DNA of 64,000 nucleotides. Source: an uncultured Erythrobacter sp. (lineage in GTDB: Bacteria > Pseudomonadota > Alphaproteobacteria > Sphingomonadales > Sphingomonadaceae). The translations under genes were made by a program, and so were the position numbers. Positions 17,681-25,924 of this stretch are shown here, in pieces (position 1 is the first letter of the stretch; every line of letters begins with the position of its first letter). The notes under the pieces are model-generated. The model searched no databases and was not told where the DNA came from. It saw nothing but the letters and a program-made list of their open reading frames with translations. Location of the stretch: assembly GCA_947495555.1 (NCBI GenBank), contig CANLZI010000001.1:1402861-1466860 (forward strand), read 5' to 3'.

Positions 17681-18908
17681 CGTCCGCGCTGATCATTTCT
17701 TCGCGGTCAATCTCGCCCGTCAGGCTGGCAACGGTGGTCGCCACAGCTGCGTCTCCGCTGACATTGGTGGTGGTGCGCATCATGTCCATGATCCGGTCAA
17801 CGCCAGCGACAAAGGCGATGGTTTCCAAGGGAACACCCACCGCGCCAAACACCAGCGCCATCATGATCAGGCCTGCGCCCGGAATGCCCGCTGCGCCCAC
17901 TGCACCCAGCGTGCCCAGAATGGAAATTAGGAAGTAGTCGCCCCAGCTTAGGTCCACCCCGAATATCTGAGCGCCAAACAATGTGGCCAGGCCCAGATAC
18001 ATCGCGGTGCCGTTCATGTTGATGGTCGCGCCCAGTGACACAACAAAGCTGGCGACCGAATTGCTCACGCCCAGATTGCGCCGTGTGCAGCGCAGGGTAA
18101 CGGGCAATGTCGCATTGGAGCTGGCGGTGGAATAGCTGACCGCAATCGCATCGATAATGCCGCGGAAGAAATCCACCACCGGCAGCTTGGCGATGAATTT
18201 GATCATGCCGCCATAGATCAGGCCAATAATCAGCAAGCAGCCAAGGTAATTGAGCGCCACCAATTTGCCGAGCGCCGCCAGTGCATCCAGCCCCAGCGTG
18301 CCAGCCACCCATGCCATCAGGGCAAAGACACCGAACGGGGTCAGCTCCATCACCACCATGGTGACTTTTTGCATCACGACCGAGCCAGAATCGAAGATTT
18401 TGAGGACCGGCTCACCCTCTTCCTTGGCCATCAAAATGCCAATGCCGATCAACAGTGAAAAGATGATCAGCGGCAGGACATTGACGTCCGCCATCACCTG
18501 CACCGGGCTTTGCGGGATCATACCCATGATCATGTCGCGCCAAGTTGTCGGGTTGGGATCGGGCACTGGCCCCATCTCAATCGCCGACGTGTCGACGCCC
18601 GCTCCGGGCATCAGCAACGTGCCCAAAGCCAGCCCAAGCCAGACGGCAATTTGCCCGCTGATGACGAATAACAGCAAAGCTCGCCCGCCAACCGCGCCCA
18701 ATTTGCGAATATCGCCAATGCTGGCGACGCCCGCCACCAGACTGAAGAAGATCAGCGGGACGACCAACATCTTGATAAAGCCAATGAAAACATCGCCGAT
18801 AATCTTGATGCTCTCAGCACCCGGACCCCAGAAATACCCCACCAACACGCCCAAGATCAGTGCTGCGATCACGCGCTGCCACAGCGGAATATTGAACCAT
18901 GCGGTCAT
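17673..18908 (-). CDS. Dicarboxylate/amino acid:cation symporter (DAACS family)
   Basis: Inner-membrane secondary transporter of 411 residues with the GltPh/GltP fold. Diagnostic sequences are the serine-rich first hairpin region and the TM7 motif NMNGTAMYLG preceded by VASFVVSLGATI; FVAGVDRIMDMMRTTTNVSG near the end holds the substrate Asp/Arg/Asn positions. The Arg-containing MMRTTTNVSGD end resembles carriers of acidic substrates such as glutamate, aspartate or C4-dicarboxylates. First gene of a pair with the downstream SnoaL-like lipoprotein. Confidence 0.93.
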   Translation of the reverse strand: MTAWFNIPLWQRVIAALILGVLVGYFWGPGAESIKIIGDVFIGFIKMLVVPLIFFSLVAGVASIGDIRKLGAVGGRALLLFVISGQIAVWLGLALGTLLMPGAGVDTSAIEMGPVPDPNPTTWRDMIMGMIPQSPVQVMADVNVLPLIIFSLLIGIGILMAKEEGEPVLKIFDSGSVVMQKVTMVVMELTPFGVFALMAWVAGTLGLDALAALGKLVALNYLGCLLIIGLIYGGMIKFIAKLPVVDFFRGIIDAIAVSYSTASSNATLPVTLRCTRRNLGVSNSVASFVVSLGATINMNGTAMYLGLATLFGAQIFGVDLSWGDYFLISILGTLGAVGAAGIPGAGLIMMALVFGAVGVPLETIAFVAGVDRIMDMMRTTTNVSGDAAVATTVASLTGEIDREEMISADDV

Positions 18909-18934
18909 ATCTGTTCGTCCCTCTTCGAAATAAT

Positions 18935-20068
18935 CTATGCGAGCGCTGCTTTGGTGATGCGCGCGTAAATCCGGCTGAGCGTATCAAGATCTGCCATCGC
19001 CACCGCCTCGTCCCGCTTATGCATGGTTGCATTGCACAGGCCAAATTCGATGACGGGACAAACCGCGCGAAGGAACCGCGCATCCGATGTACCACCTGTT
19101 GTCGATGGCTCGGGCGCGATGCCCGTTTCGGCTTCCACAGCGTCGGCGATGATCTGGCTGAATTCTCCTGGCGGCGTCAGAAACGGCTCGCCCGAGATAA
19201 CTGGACGGGCGATGCCGCCATGCTTCTCGGCAATGTCCGTCACCAGCTTCGACAAAGAAGCGCCCGAATGACAATCGTTGAACCGGATAGAGATGCGCGC
19301 GCTCGCCTTGGCAGGGATGACATTATGGGCCGGATTGCCAACCGTCAGATCGGTGATCTCAAGATTGCTCGGTTGGAACCAATCGGTCCCCTCGTCCAAT
19401 TTCAGTGCATCCAGCTCCGCCAAAATAGCCACCAGTTTGGGCAAGGGATTGTCGGCCAGATGCGGATAGGCAACATGGCCTTGCGTCCCCTCCACCGTCA
19501 GCCAGATATTGACCGAGCCGCGCCGCCCGATTTTCATCATATCGCCCAGCCGGTTGACGCTGGTGGGTTCACCCACAAGGCACAAATCGGGCTGGATGTC
19601 CTCGGCGGTCATATAGTCGATCAAGGCGCGCGTGCCGTGTAACGCCGGGCCTTCCTCGTCACCGGTGATGATAAAGCTGATCGTTCCGGCATCCTGCGGT
19701 ACATCAGCCACAGCGGCGGCCATGGCCGCAATCGCACCCTTCATATCCACCGCGCCGCGACCATACAGCAGCTCGCCCCGCTCGGTCGGAATAAAGGGAT
19801 CACTGGTCCAATCATCCCCGGGAGGGACCACATCCAGATGCCCGGCGAAGGCAAAGTGCTTGGAGTCAGCAGGCCCGGTGCGAATGGCAAACAGGTTCTC
19901 TACCGGAGCCTCGTCGCTACCAGCAGGACCATCGCCGCGAGTGAAACGGTGGACGATAAACCCGTGCGGGGTCAGCATCGCCTCCATCGCATCGAACACC
20001 GTCCCGGTTGCTGGCGTAACGCTGCGAGCCGCAATCAGCTTTTTGGCGAGATCTACCGCTTGGCTCAT
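18935..20068 (-). CDS. dapE: Succinyl-diaminopimelate desuccinylase
   Basis: Zinc-dependent M20 hydrolase releasing LL-diaminopimelate and succinate in lysine and cell-wall synthesis. In 377 residues: AFAGHLDVVPPGDDW (first metal His and Asp), GRGAVDMKGAIAAM (bridging Asp), TGDEEGPA (catalytic Glu pair) and the dimerisation region with the later GGTSDARFLR. The length matches the family. Its ATG overlaps the stop of the nuclease gene upstream by 4 nt (ATGA). Confidence 0.96.
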   Translation of the reverse strand: MSQAVDLAKKLIAARSVTPATGTVFDAMEAMLTPHGFIVHRFTRGDGPAGSDEAPVENLFAIRTGPADSKHFAFAGHLDVVPPGDDWTSDPFIPTERGELLYGRGAVDMKGAIAAMAAAVADVPQDAGTISFIITGDEEGPALHGTRALIDYMTAEDIQPDLCLVGEPTSVNRLGDMMKIGRRGSVNIWLTVEGTQGHVAYPHLADNPLPKLVAILAELDALKLDEGTDWFQPSNLEITDLTVGNPAHNVIPAKASARISIRFNDCHSGASLSKLVTDIAEKHGGIARPVISGEPFLTPPGEFSQIIADAVEAETGIAPEPSTTGGTSDARFLRAVCPVIEFGLCNATMHKRDEAVAMADLDTLSRIYARITKAALA

Positions 20069-20970
20069 GATGGGTCCTCTTGTGGCATGTCTCGTGGCAG
20101 GGAGCCCGGCGCAAAGGCGCTGTCGAGCAATTGTGCGATCCGTATTCCCGCCTGTTGCACGCGGCGGCGCGACACCGGTACAGCATCGACAATGTCCTGC
20201 TGTGTCAGTGCGGTTTTGGCAGGCAAATCAGTCTCGCACGGCGCGCTGTCAAAGGCGTTGGGATAGACAAAATCGCGTGCAATCTGCCAGCTTTCCCGGC
20301 CCCAATCGGCGGGTTCGCCTCCGCCCAGATCGCCGCGTTCCTCCGCGCTGTAGCGGCGCACGATCGGTCGATCACCGGTGGTTACGGCTCGCTCGGCCAA
20401 TGGGCTGTCCCAGATGGAGTGTAAATTGCGCCCTGGCACAATGCCGTAGGCGGCCTCGCGATCATTCCCGCCGCGGTCATTTTTGTCTCCCGAATGCAGC
20501 GGCATGTGAATATCGCCGGCAAAATGCACCATGAAGGCCAGCGCTTGCAAGCGGACCGGCGCAGGCAGGCTTTCATCGGCCAAAATGCGATGGTTGCGCT
20601 CAATCTGCGCAGTCACACAATTGCCACCGCGGCAATTGGCCCACGGATCATACGCCTCGCAAATCGGGGTCGAGCGATAATGCCAAGCGGCTGTGTGACC
20701 CCAGCGCCAGCGCGTGCGCCGCACACAATCGGCCCAGGTCGATGCCTCGCGAATGTTGCGAATGCGGCAATCCGGCGTGCCCAGTCCCGCATCGTCAGAC
20801 AACAGCCTCTGCACTTTGCGACGCGTGTCCGGCGTCACATTGGCCATGGCGATCTCGCCGGTTATGCCATGCGCATAGAAACCCCAGGCATATCCGGGAA
20901 CCGGTGCCAGCAATGCCAGCGACACAATCGCAGCGACAAGCGGAGTGAATATGCGCAGCCTAGCCATCAT
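20065..20970 (-). CDS. Secreted S1/P1-family nuclease
   Basis: Trinuclear-zinc nuclease for single-stranded nucleic acids and 3'-nucleotides, secreted. A signal peptide (MMARLRIFTPLVAAIVSLAL...) ends at a GYA/WG junction, exposing Trp as first residue of the mature protein, which in P1 nuclease is a zinc ligand. Other ligands are present: WGFYAH, ASTWAD, WHYRS, HFAGDIHMPLH and NLHSIWD. About 301 residues from ATG 20970, which has GAGG just upstream; GTG 20991 is the alternative. It precedes dapE with a 4 nt overlap, so phosphate or nucleotide scavenging and lysine synthesis are oddly coupled. Confidence 0.9.
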   Translation of the reverse strand: MMARLRIFTPLVAAIVSLALLAPVPGYAWGFYAHGITGEIAMANVTPDTRRKVQRLLSDDAGLGTPDCRIRNIREASTWADCVRRTRWRWGHTAAWHYRSTPICEAYDPWANCRGGNCVTAQIERNHRILADESLPAPVRLQALAFMVHFAGDIHMPLHSGDKNDRGGNDREAAYGIVPGRNLHSIWDSPLAERAVTTGDRPIVRRYSAEERGDLGGGEPADWGRESWQIARDFVYPNAFDSAPCETDLPAKTALTQQDIVDAVPVSRRRVQQAGIRIAQLLDSAFAPGSLPRDMPQEDPS

Positions 20971-21003
20971 GTCCCTCAACCCCAACGTCACTTGGTCCCC
21001 GCA

Positions 21004-21666
21004 TCAATTGGGTGTCGTCTCATATTGCTCGATCACCCATTCCTCTTCTTCGGAGGCGGCGATCCATTGCTGCATCCATTCATGTTCCCACATCGCCTCC
21101 ATATAGGTGGCGGCAAATCCGGGAATTTTGACCTGATAGCTGATGAAGCGGCTGACCACGGGAGCATAGAATATGTCCGCTGCGCCAAAGGTTCCGAACA
21201 AGAACGGACCGCCCTTGCCAAACCGCGCCCGTGCCTCGGCCCACAGACCCAGAATGCGAACGATATCTTCCTGGCACTGCTCAGACAGCTGCGCGCCTTC
21301 AAACCGGCGCCGGATATTCATCGGGCATTCGGTGCGCAAGGCGGCATAGGAACTGTGCATTTCGGCCACCATCGCCCGGGCCATACCGCGCGCAGCCTCG
21401 TCCTTGGGCCAGAAGCGGTCGCGGCCTACCCGATCTGCGAAATATTCCATGATCGCCAGACTGTCCCAGATCACATTGTCGCCGTCCCACAGGATCGGAA
21501 CCTTGCCCCATGATGGCTGCAAAGTGTCGGTGCTGCGACGCTGCTCCCAACCCTCGCCAAACAGCGGACTGACCAGCTCGTCAAAATGCAGGCCCGATTG
21601 CTTGGCCGCCAACCAGCCGCGCAATGACCAGCTGGAATAATTCTTGTTTCCGATGATCAGCTTCAT
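21004..21666 (-). CDS. Glutathione S-transferase family protein (first of three)
   Basis: A 220-residue GST with an N-terminal thioredoxin-fold domain MKLIIGNKNYSSWSLRGWL, the cis-Pro region GKVPIL and the glutathione-binding IWDSLAIMEYFADRV, then an all-helical C-terminal domain. The NYSSWS start places Ser residues at the usual catalytic position. The start is set by MKLIIGNKN; the frame extends 11 codons further up without conservation. Substrate unknown. It ends about 34 bp before the nuclease gene on the same strand. Confidence 0.88.
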   Translation of the reverse strand: MKLIIGNKNYSSWSLRGWLAAKQSGLHFDELVSPLFGEGWEQRRSTDTLQPSWGKVPILWDGDNVIWDSLAIMEYFADRVGRDRFWPKDEAARGMARAMVAEMHSSYAALRTECPMNIRRRFEGAQLSEQCQEDIVRILGLWAEARARFGKGGPFLFGTFGAADIFYAPVVSRFISYQVKIPGFAATYMEAMWEHEWMQQWIAASEEEEWVIEQYETTPN

Positions 21667-21782
21667 AATTGGTCGCGGTCCTATGAATGCGTTAGGCAAC
21701 TGCCCTAGATATTCATTGTTTCGCTGTCGAGGCTGAACAGGTTACGATAGACAATTGCATCGACTTTGCCGGAGCCAACGCC

Positions 21783-22202
21783 ATGCCCTTACGCCCCTTT
21801 CACCTCGCCTTTTCGGTCAACGACCTGAACGCAGCCCGGCAGTTTTACGGCGGCATGATGGGATGCGCTGAAGGCCGCAGTTCGGATGAGTGGGTGGATT
21901 TTGACTTCTTCGGCCACCAGATCGTGACCCATCTGGCGCCGGGTAAAAGCGGAGACGCCATGAGCAATCATGTCGATGGCCACGGCGTGCCTGTCCCGCA
22001 TTTCGGTGTGGTGTTGACGATGGAAGAATGGCAGGCACTGGCCGATCGCCTGAAGTCGGCAGGCACTGACTTTGTAATCGAGCCAACCATTCGCTTTCAG
22101 GGAAAGCCGGGCGAGCAAGCCACGATGTTCCTGCGCGACCCTTCGGGTAATGCGCTGGAGTTCAAAGCCTTTGCTGACGATGCGATGCTATTCGAGAGTT
22201 GA
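21783..22202 (+). CDS. VOC (glyoxalase/dioxygenase fold) family protein
   Basis: A 139-residue single-module VOC protein. It begins PLRPFHLAFSVNDLNAARQFY with the first metal-type His (HLAF), continues with EWVDFDFFGHQIVTH and ends FLRDPSGNALEFKAF with the terminal Glu. Probably a metal-dependent lyase or dioxygenase in glyoxalase style, but no substrate can be assigned. Divergent from the upstream GST. Confidence 0.82.
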   Translation: MPLRPFHLAFSVNDLNAARQFYGGMMGCAEGRSSDEWVDFDFFGHQIVTHLAPGKSGDAMSNHVDGHGVPVPHFGVVLTMEEWQALADRLKSAGTDFVIEPTIRFQGKPGEQATMFLRDPSGNALEFKAFADDAMLFES

Positions 22203-22295
22203 AACGGGGGCCGTGGAAGGCTGGAAGCGCTTGGTCGAGAATTGCGTTCGCTTGGTGCAGCGGACGCAATCTGGCTAACATGTGTTGAGAAATGA

Positions 22296-22371
22296 TGGTG
22301 AGCCCTGCTGGGTTCGAACCAGCGACCTACTGATTAAAAGTCAGTTGCTCTACCGACTGAGCTAAGGGCCC
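22296..22371 (-). tRNA. tRNA-Lys (anticodon TTT)
   Basis: 76 nt cloverleaf with encoded CCA. The acceptor GGGCCCT pairs with AGGGCTC (one G-T pair), the D arm reads GCTCAGTCGGTAGAGC, the anticodon arm ACTGACTTTTAATCAGT holds TTT, and the T arm is CTGGTTCGAACCCAG. The 5' end is only 4 nt after the folK stop on the same strand, so it probably matures from the folK transcript. Confidence 0.97.
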
Positions 22372-22375
22372 CCAT

Positions 22376-22918
22376 TCAAGGGTTGCGCGCGTTGCCAGAG
22401 CTATTCTTGCAACCCGGCGCGGAGGCCCACCTAGTGGCGGGTTGCTGGCGGGTCAAGCGCGCATGCAGATGTTGGACAGAAAGTCCGGTAATTGGATCGC
22501 GCCAATCACCGGCAATTTGCCGCGCTGGTGCCAGCACAAAGGTCCTCTCGCGAAAGGCGGCATGCGGGATTGTTAGCCTGGGCGAGGCCCACACTCCTCC
22601 GTTCCACAGGATAATATCCAGATCCAATGCACGCGCGCCCCAACGTTGCCCGCGCCTGTTGCCAAAGGCCTGCTCAACCCCCTTTAGCAGGCCCAGCAGT
22701 GTCTCTGGATCGTGCTTGGTCTCTACAATCGCGACCGCATTGGCATAGCGGCGCTGAGAGGGGCCCATGGGCGGGGTTTCGATAATGTCCGACAGATCAT
22801 GAAAGGCAAGCCCCACATCTTCCAGCACCTCCACCGCTGCCTGTAACACTTTGCGCGGAGGGCCATCACGCCCCGTCGGGCGATTCGATCCCAGCGCGAT
22901 AAGATAGGTATGGGTGAT
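22376..22918 (-). CDS. folK: 2-amino-4-hydroxy-6-hydroxymethyldihydropteridine pyrophosphokinase, apparent ATC start
   Basis: Transfers pyrophosphate from ATP to the pterin in folate synthesis. The HPPK signature RWGARALDLDIIL is present and the essential pterin-binding N-terminus THTYLIALGSNRP is encoded upstream of the first usable GTG (22849). The frame has no ATG, GTG or TTG between the preceding in-frame stop and that GTG, so a complete enzyme must start at ATC 22918 (or CTG 22921); AGGA lies about 12 nt before ATC. The stop of the upstream gene reads TGATC here, where TGATG would be usual, so one base change from ATG is likely. About 180 residues from ATC. Confidence 0.88.
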   Translation of the reverse strand: MTHTYLIALGSNRPTGRDGPPRKVLQAAVEVLEDVGLAFHDLSDIIETPPMGPSQRRYANAVAIVETKHDPETLLGLLKGVEQAFGNRRGQRWGARALDLDIILWNGGVWASPRLTIPHAAFRERTFVLAPARQIAGDWRDPITGLSVQHLHARLTRQQPATRWASAPGCKNSSGNARNP

Positions 22919-23355
22919 CAGCTGAAAATGTCCTGCTCGCCTTCGCTGGCGGTGGCTTGCCCTTGGGCGATCGAGCGGGTTTTCTTGAACAATCCCTTGG
23001 TGTGTAGCTGGTAAGGCACGGCAATATCACGGGCATAGTCCTTGGCTCTGATCCGCGTAATGACAGCGTCCACGGCTTCGCCCGTTTCTGGAGACCGAAC
23101 CCGAGCATCAAATGCAATCGCGCTGGCCAGGATGGCGCCCTCGCTTGCCTGTTGGCGCAATGCGCTTGTCAGACCGTCAATAACGGTTTGCGATTCGGGA
23201 TGATCGTCGCCGTCATATGTAGCCAGGAGCCCCACTTGCCCGTCTGACCCGATTGACGCACCCAAGGGAAAGAACTCGCCATTTTTCTCGAGCAAAGCCA
23301 TCGCATTGCTGAGCGCATGATCAAACAGATCGTCCAGCCTATCCTTATTAATCAT
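22918..23355 (-). CDS. Conserved protein of unknown function
   Basis: A soluble protein of about 145 residues, no signal peptide or membrane segment. It begins with an amphipathic helix (INKDRLDDLFDHALSNAMALLEKN) followed by beta strands EFFPLGASIGSDGQVGLLATYDG and a C-terminal part rich in charged residues, giving an alpha/beta look. I do not recognise the family. ATG 23355 has GGAG 8 nt upstream; GTG 23358 is also possible. It lies 14 bp after aguB and overlaps the apparent folK start, so it is part of the same transcript. Confidence 0.7.
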   Translation of the reverse strand: MINKDRLDDLFDHALSNAMALLEKNGEFFPLGASIGSDGQVGLLATYDGDDHPESQTVIDGLTSALRQQASEGAILASAIAFDARVRSPETGEAVDAVITRIRAKDYARDIAVPYQLHTKGLFKKTRSIAQGQATASEGEQDIFS

Positions 23356-23372
23356 CACAATCTCCCCATTCG

Positions 23373-24236
23373 CTAGATATCTTCGCTGATCCGGCCGTAC
23401 AGCTCTGGCCGACGGTCGCGGAAGAAACCCATGCCGGCGCGGTGCGTTGCCGCTTGGTCGAGATCCAATGTCGCAACCAATATGCCTTCGTCCTCGGCCC
23501 CGAACTCGACCAGCTTGTCACCCCATTCATTGGTGATGAAGGAATGACCGTAGAAGTTCTGACCCTCTTCATCGCCGATGCGATTGGCGGCCACAATGGG
23601 CATGCAGTTGGATACAGAATGTCCCTGCATAGCGCGCTGCCACATGCGGCTGGTGTCCAGATCGGCATCATAGGGCTCTGACCCGATGGCGGTGGGATAA
23701 AGCAACATCTCTGCGCCTTGCAGTGCCATCACGCGGGCAGCTTCGGGATACCATTGGTCCCAGCAGATCCCCACGCCAATCCGGGCCGATCCGCCGTCCA
23801 GCGGCACTTCCCAAGTCTTGAAACCGTCATTGCCAGGCCGGAAATAGAATTTCTCTTCATAGCCAGGGCCATCGGGAATGTGGCTTTTGCGATAGGTGCC
23901 GGTGATGTCTCCGCGCGCATTCACCATCGCCATGGTGTTGTAATAATGCTGGCCATCGCGTTCAAAGAAGCTGGTGGGGATGGCTACTTTCAGCTTGGCC
24001 GCCAATTTGCGCATGGCGATAACGCTGGGATGTTCCTGCGTCGGGCGGGCGAGCGCGAACCGCGCTTCATCCTCTGTCTTGCAGAAATAGGGGCCGGAAA
24101 ACAGCTCGGGAGGCAGGATCAATTGACTGCCCCGCGCAGCCGCTTGCTCGACCAACTCGCTGACGGCAGCGATATTCTCGGCCTCGTCATTACTGCCAAG
24201 TGACAGCTGGAGGGCGGCGACAGTGATTTCTCTCAT
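23373..24236 (-). CDS. aguB: N-carbamoylputrescine amidase
   Basis: Nitrilase-fold enzyme hydrolysing N-carbamoylputrescine to putrescine, CO2 and ammonia. The 287-residue protein carries the Glu-Lys-Cys triad: LPPELFSGPYFC, YRKSHIPDGPGYEEKFYF and GVGICWDQWYPEAAR, which are typical of AguB. Agmatine deiminase (aguA), its usual partner, is not adjacent, so the pathway must be completed elsewhere or this enzyme works on another carbamoyl amine. First gene of the aguB-unknown-folK-tRNA-Lys set. Confidence 0.93.
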   Translation of the reverse strand: MREITVAALQLSLGSNDEAENIAAVSELVEQAAARGSQLILPPELFSGPYFCKTEDEARFALARPTQEHPSVIAMRKLAAKLKVAIPTSFFERDGQHYYNTMAMVNARGDITGTYRKSHIPDGPGYEEKFYFRPGNDGFKTWEVPLDGGSARIGVGICWDQWYPEAARVMALQGAEMLLYPTAIGSEPYDADLDTSRMWQRAMQGHSVSNCMPIVAANRIGDEEGQNFYGHSFITNEWGDKLVEFGAEDEGILVATLDLDQAATHRAGMGFFRDRRPELYGRISEDI

Positions 24237-24308
24237 CCGCCGCCCTTTAAGCTGTGTTGGACCCGCTGAAAAGCCAGACCCAATTAAATGCTGAGCCTAT
24301 TCAGAAGG

Positions 24309-25280
24309 TCAGTCAGCCTTTTTGAACAGCAAAGTCATCCGATCGCTCTCGCCGATCGCCATATAGGCAGCGCGGTTTTCATCGCCATAACGCAGGACAG
24401 GAGGCAGCGTCCAAACGCCGCCTTCCCAGTTCGCAGGATCCTTAGGATTGGCGTTGATTTCTGAGCTTGCAACCAGCTCAAAGCCGGTGATTTCCATCAG
24501 TTTTATCACATCCGCCTCGCGCATGTATCCGCGCGCCGGATTAACATCGGCATATTTGGCATCTGCAGGTGCGCGATGCTGTACAATGCCGACCAAACCA
24601 TCGTCTTTCAGCATCGGACGTAGCTGACGAAGCCAATATTGCAGCCGCCCACCATTCCATTCGCCGTGCATCGCACGAACGAACAGGAAGCGATCGACCG
24701 TGCCATGGCGCTCTTCGGGAAACTCGTCGATCTCAAACGCCAAAACCTCGTCAGCATTGCCGCCGAAATCCTCGGCAAATTGTTTGGCAAACCGGTCGGG
24801 CCAGGCTTTGGCGCGAACTTCGGCTTCGCGGTTCGGATACTCAACCGAATCACTGTCGCGCGCCATAGCGATATATTGGCCTTGGTCAGCCAGATAGGGA
24901 GCCAGGATGCGCGTGTACCAGCCTCCACCAGGCGCAACTTCCGCCACAGTCATGGTGGGTTCGATCTGAAAGAAATCCATCGTTTCAGCAGGGTTGCGGT
25001 ATTTGTCGCGTGCGCGATCCTCATCGCGGCGCTCGTCTGCCAGAACCATTTCCAGCGTCGTGGTGGTAGGTTCTGCCGCGGTCGTTGCAGCCTCTTCTGC
25101 GGCTTGCGCTTCCGCTTCTGCGGTTTCTGCTTCAGCCTCAGCGTCTTCTTGCGGGGCGAGAACGGCTTGGAGCACACGGCCCAAGATATCGCGTGTACTA
25201 TTATCCTGGGCGACGGCAGGTGCGGCGGCCATGACGGCTGCGCAGGCAAAAAGGCTGGTATTGACGAACAAACGACGCAT
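24309..25280 (-). CDS. Putative exported SAM-dependent methyltransferase (COG4798-like)
   Basis: Begins with a typical signal peptide (MRRLFVNTSLFACAAVMAAA, cleavage after AVA) and an Ala/Glu/Thr-rich spacer of about 60 residues. The rest resembles a class I methyltransferase: PTMTVAEVAPGGGWYTRILAPYL (SAM-binding glycine motif), then VDRFLFVRAMHGEWNGG and LRPMLKDDGLVGIVQHRA. Members of this group are annotated as predicted methyltransferases; the substrate and the source of SAM outside the cytoplasm are unknown, so it may be a sensor or a degenerate fold. The start is ATG 25280, with GGAGAG just before; the frame extends to 25352 without conservation. Confidence 0.75.
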   Translation of the reverse strand: MRRLFVNTSLFACAAVMAAAPAVAQDNSTRDILGRVLQAVLAPQEDAEAEAETAEAEAQAAEEAATTAAEPTTTTLEMVLADERRDEDRARDKYRNPAETMDFFQIEPTMTVAEVAPGGGWYTRILAPYLADQGQYIAMARDSDSVEYPNREAEVRAKAWPDRFAKQFAEDFGGNADEVLAFEIDEFPEERHGTVDRFLFVRAMHGEWNGGRLQYWLRQLRPMLKDDGLVGIVQHRAPADAKYADVNPARGYMREADVIKLMEITGFELVASSEINANPKDPANWEGGVWTLPPVLRYGDENRAAYMAIGESDRMTLLFKKAD

Positions 25281-25383
25281 TGATCTCTCCTGAGAATTTG
25301 TAGCTATGACTCTTCTAACGCATGCAGGCATAGTAAGTTTCATTGCACGCACTATCTGTCAAACCAACAAGGAGTTTCGGTGA

Positions 25384-25911
25384 ATGACACAGGCAATAAT
25401 TGCAGGCGGATGTTTCTGGTGCGTTGAGGCTGTCTTTAATGACGTTGTCGGCGTCACCAATGTGGAAAGCGGCTATATCGGTGGCGTTGTAGCGGACCCG
25501 ACATACAAGCAGATTTGCACCGGGGCGACCGGCCATGCCGAGGCAATCCGGTTTGATTTTGACGAACAGGTGATTTCTTTGGGCGAAGTCTATGACGTGT
25601 TCCTGGGCACGCATGATCCAACCCAGCTGAACCGGCAGGGCAATGATGTCGGCACCCAATATCGCAGCGCCATTTTTGCGCTGGATGATGCCCAACGGGC
25701 TGAGGCCGAAGCGGCGATTGCCCGCTGGAACGAAACCAATGATGGCACTGCTGTGACATCGGTTGAGGATGCCAGCACATGGTATCCGGCCGAAGATTAC
25801 CATCAAGAATATTGGGAAGGCGAAGGACAGCGCAATCCCTATTGCCTGGCCACCATTCCGCCCAAACTGATGAAATTGCGCAAGAGTTTTCAGGCCAAGG
25901 TGAAAACGTGA
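25384..25911 (+). CDS. msrA: Peptide-methionine (S)-S-oxide reductase MsrA
   Basis: Repairs S-epimer methionine sulfoxide in proteins. The catalytic motif GGCFWC appears at residues 8-13 of this 175-residue protein, with the following EAVFNDVVGV, the substrate pocket around GHAEAIRFDFD, and FLGTHDPTQLNRQGNDVGTQYRSA, all highly conserved. Few extra Cys residues occur (GATGHAE region Cys at QICTGA and PYCLA), which may recycle the active site. msrB sits separately at 40.5 kb. Divergent from the methyltransferase gene. Confidence 0.97.
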   Translation: MTQAIIAGGCFWCVEAVFNDVVGVTNVESGYIGGVVADPTYKQICTGATGHAEAIRFDFDEQVISLGEVYDVFLGTHDPTQLNRQGNDVGTQYRSAIFALDDAQRAEAEAAIARWNETNDGTAVTSVEDASTWYPAEDYHQEYWEGEGQRNPYCLATIPPKLMKLRKSFQAKVKT

Positions 25912-25924
25912 GCCGCCAACATTC

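Noticed and set aside
22376-22849. Short folK starting at GTG 22849
   Set aside because: It would remove the GSN segment needed for pterin binding.
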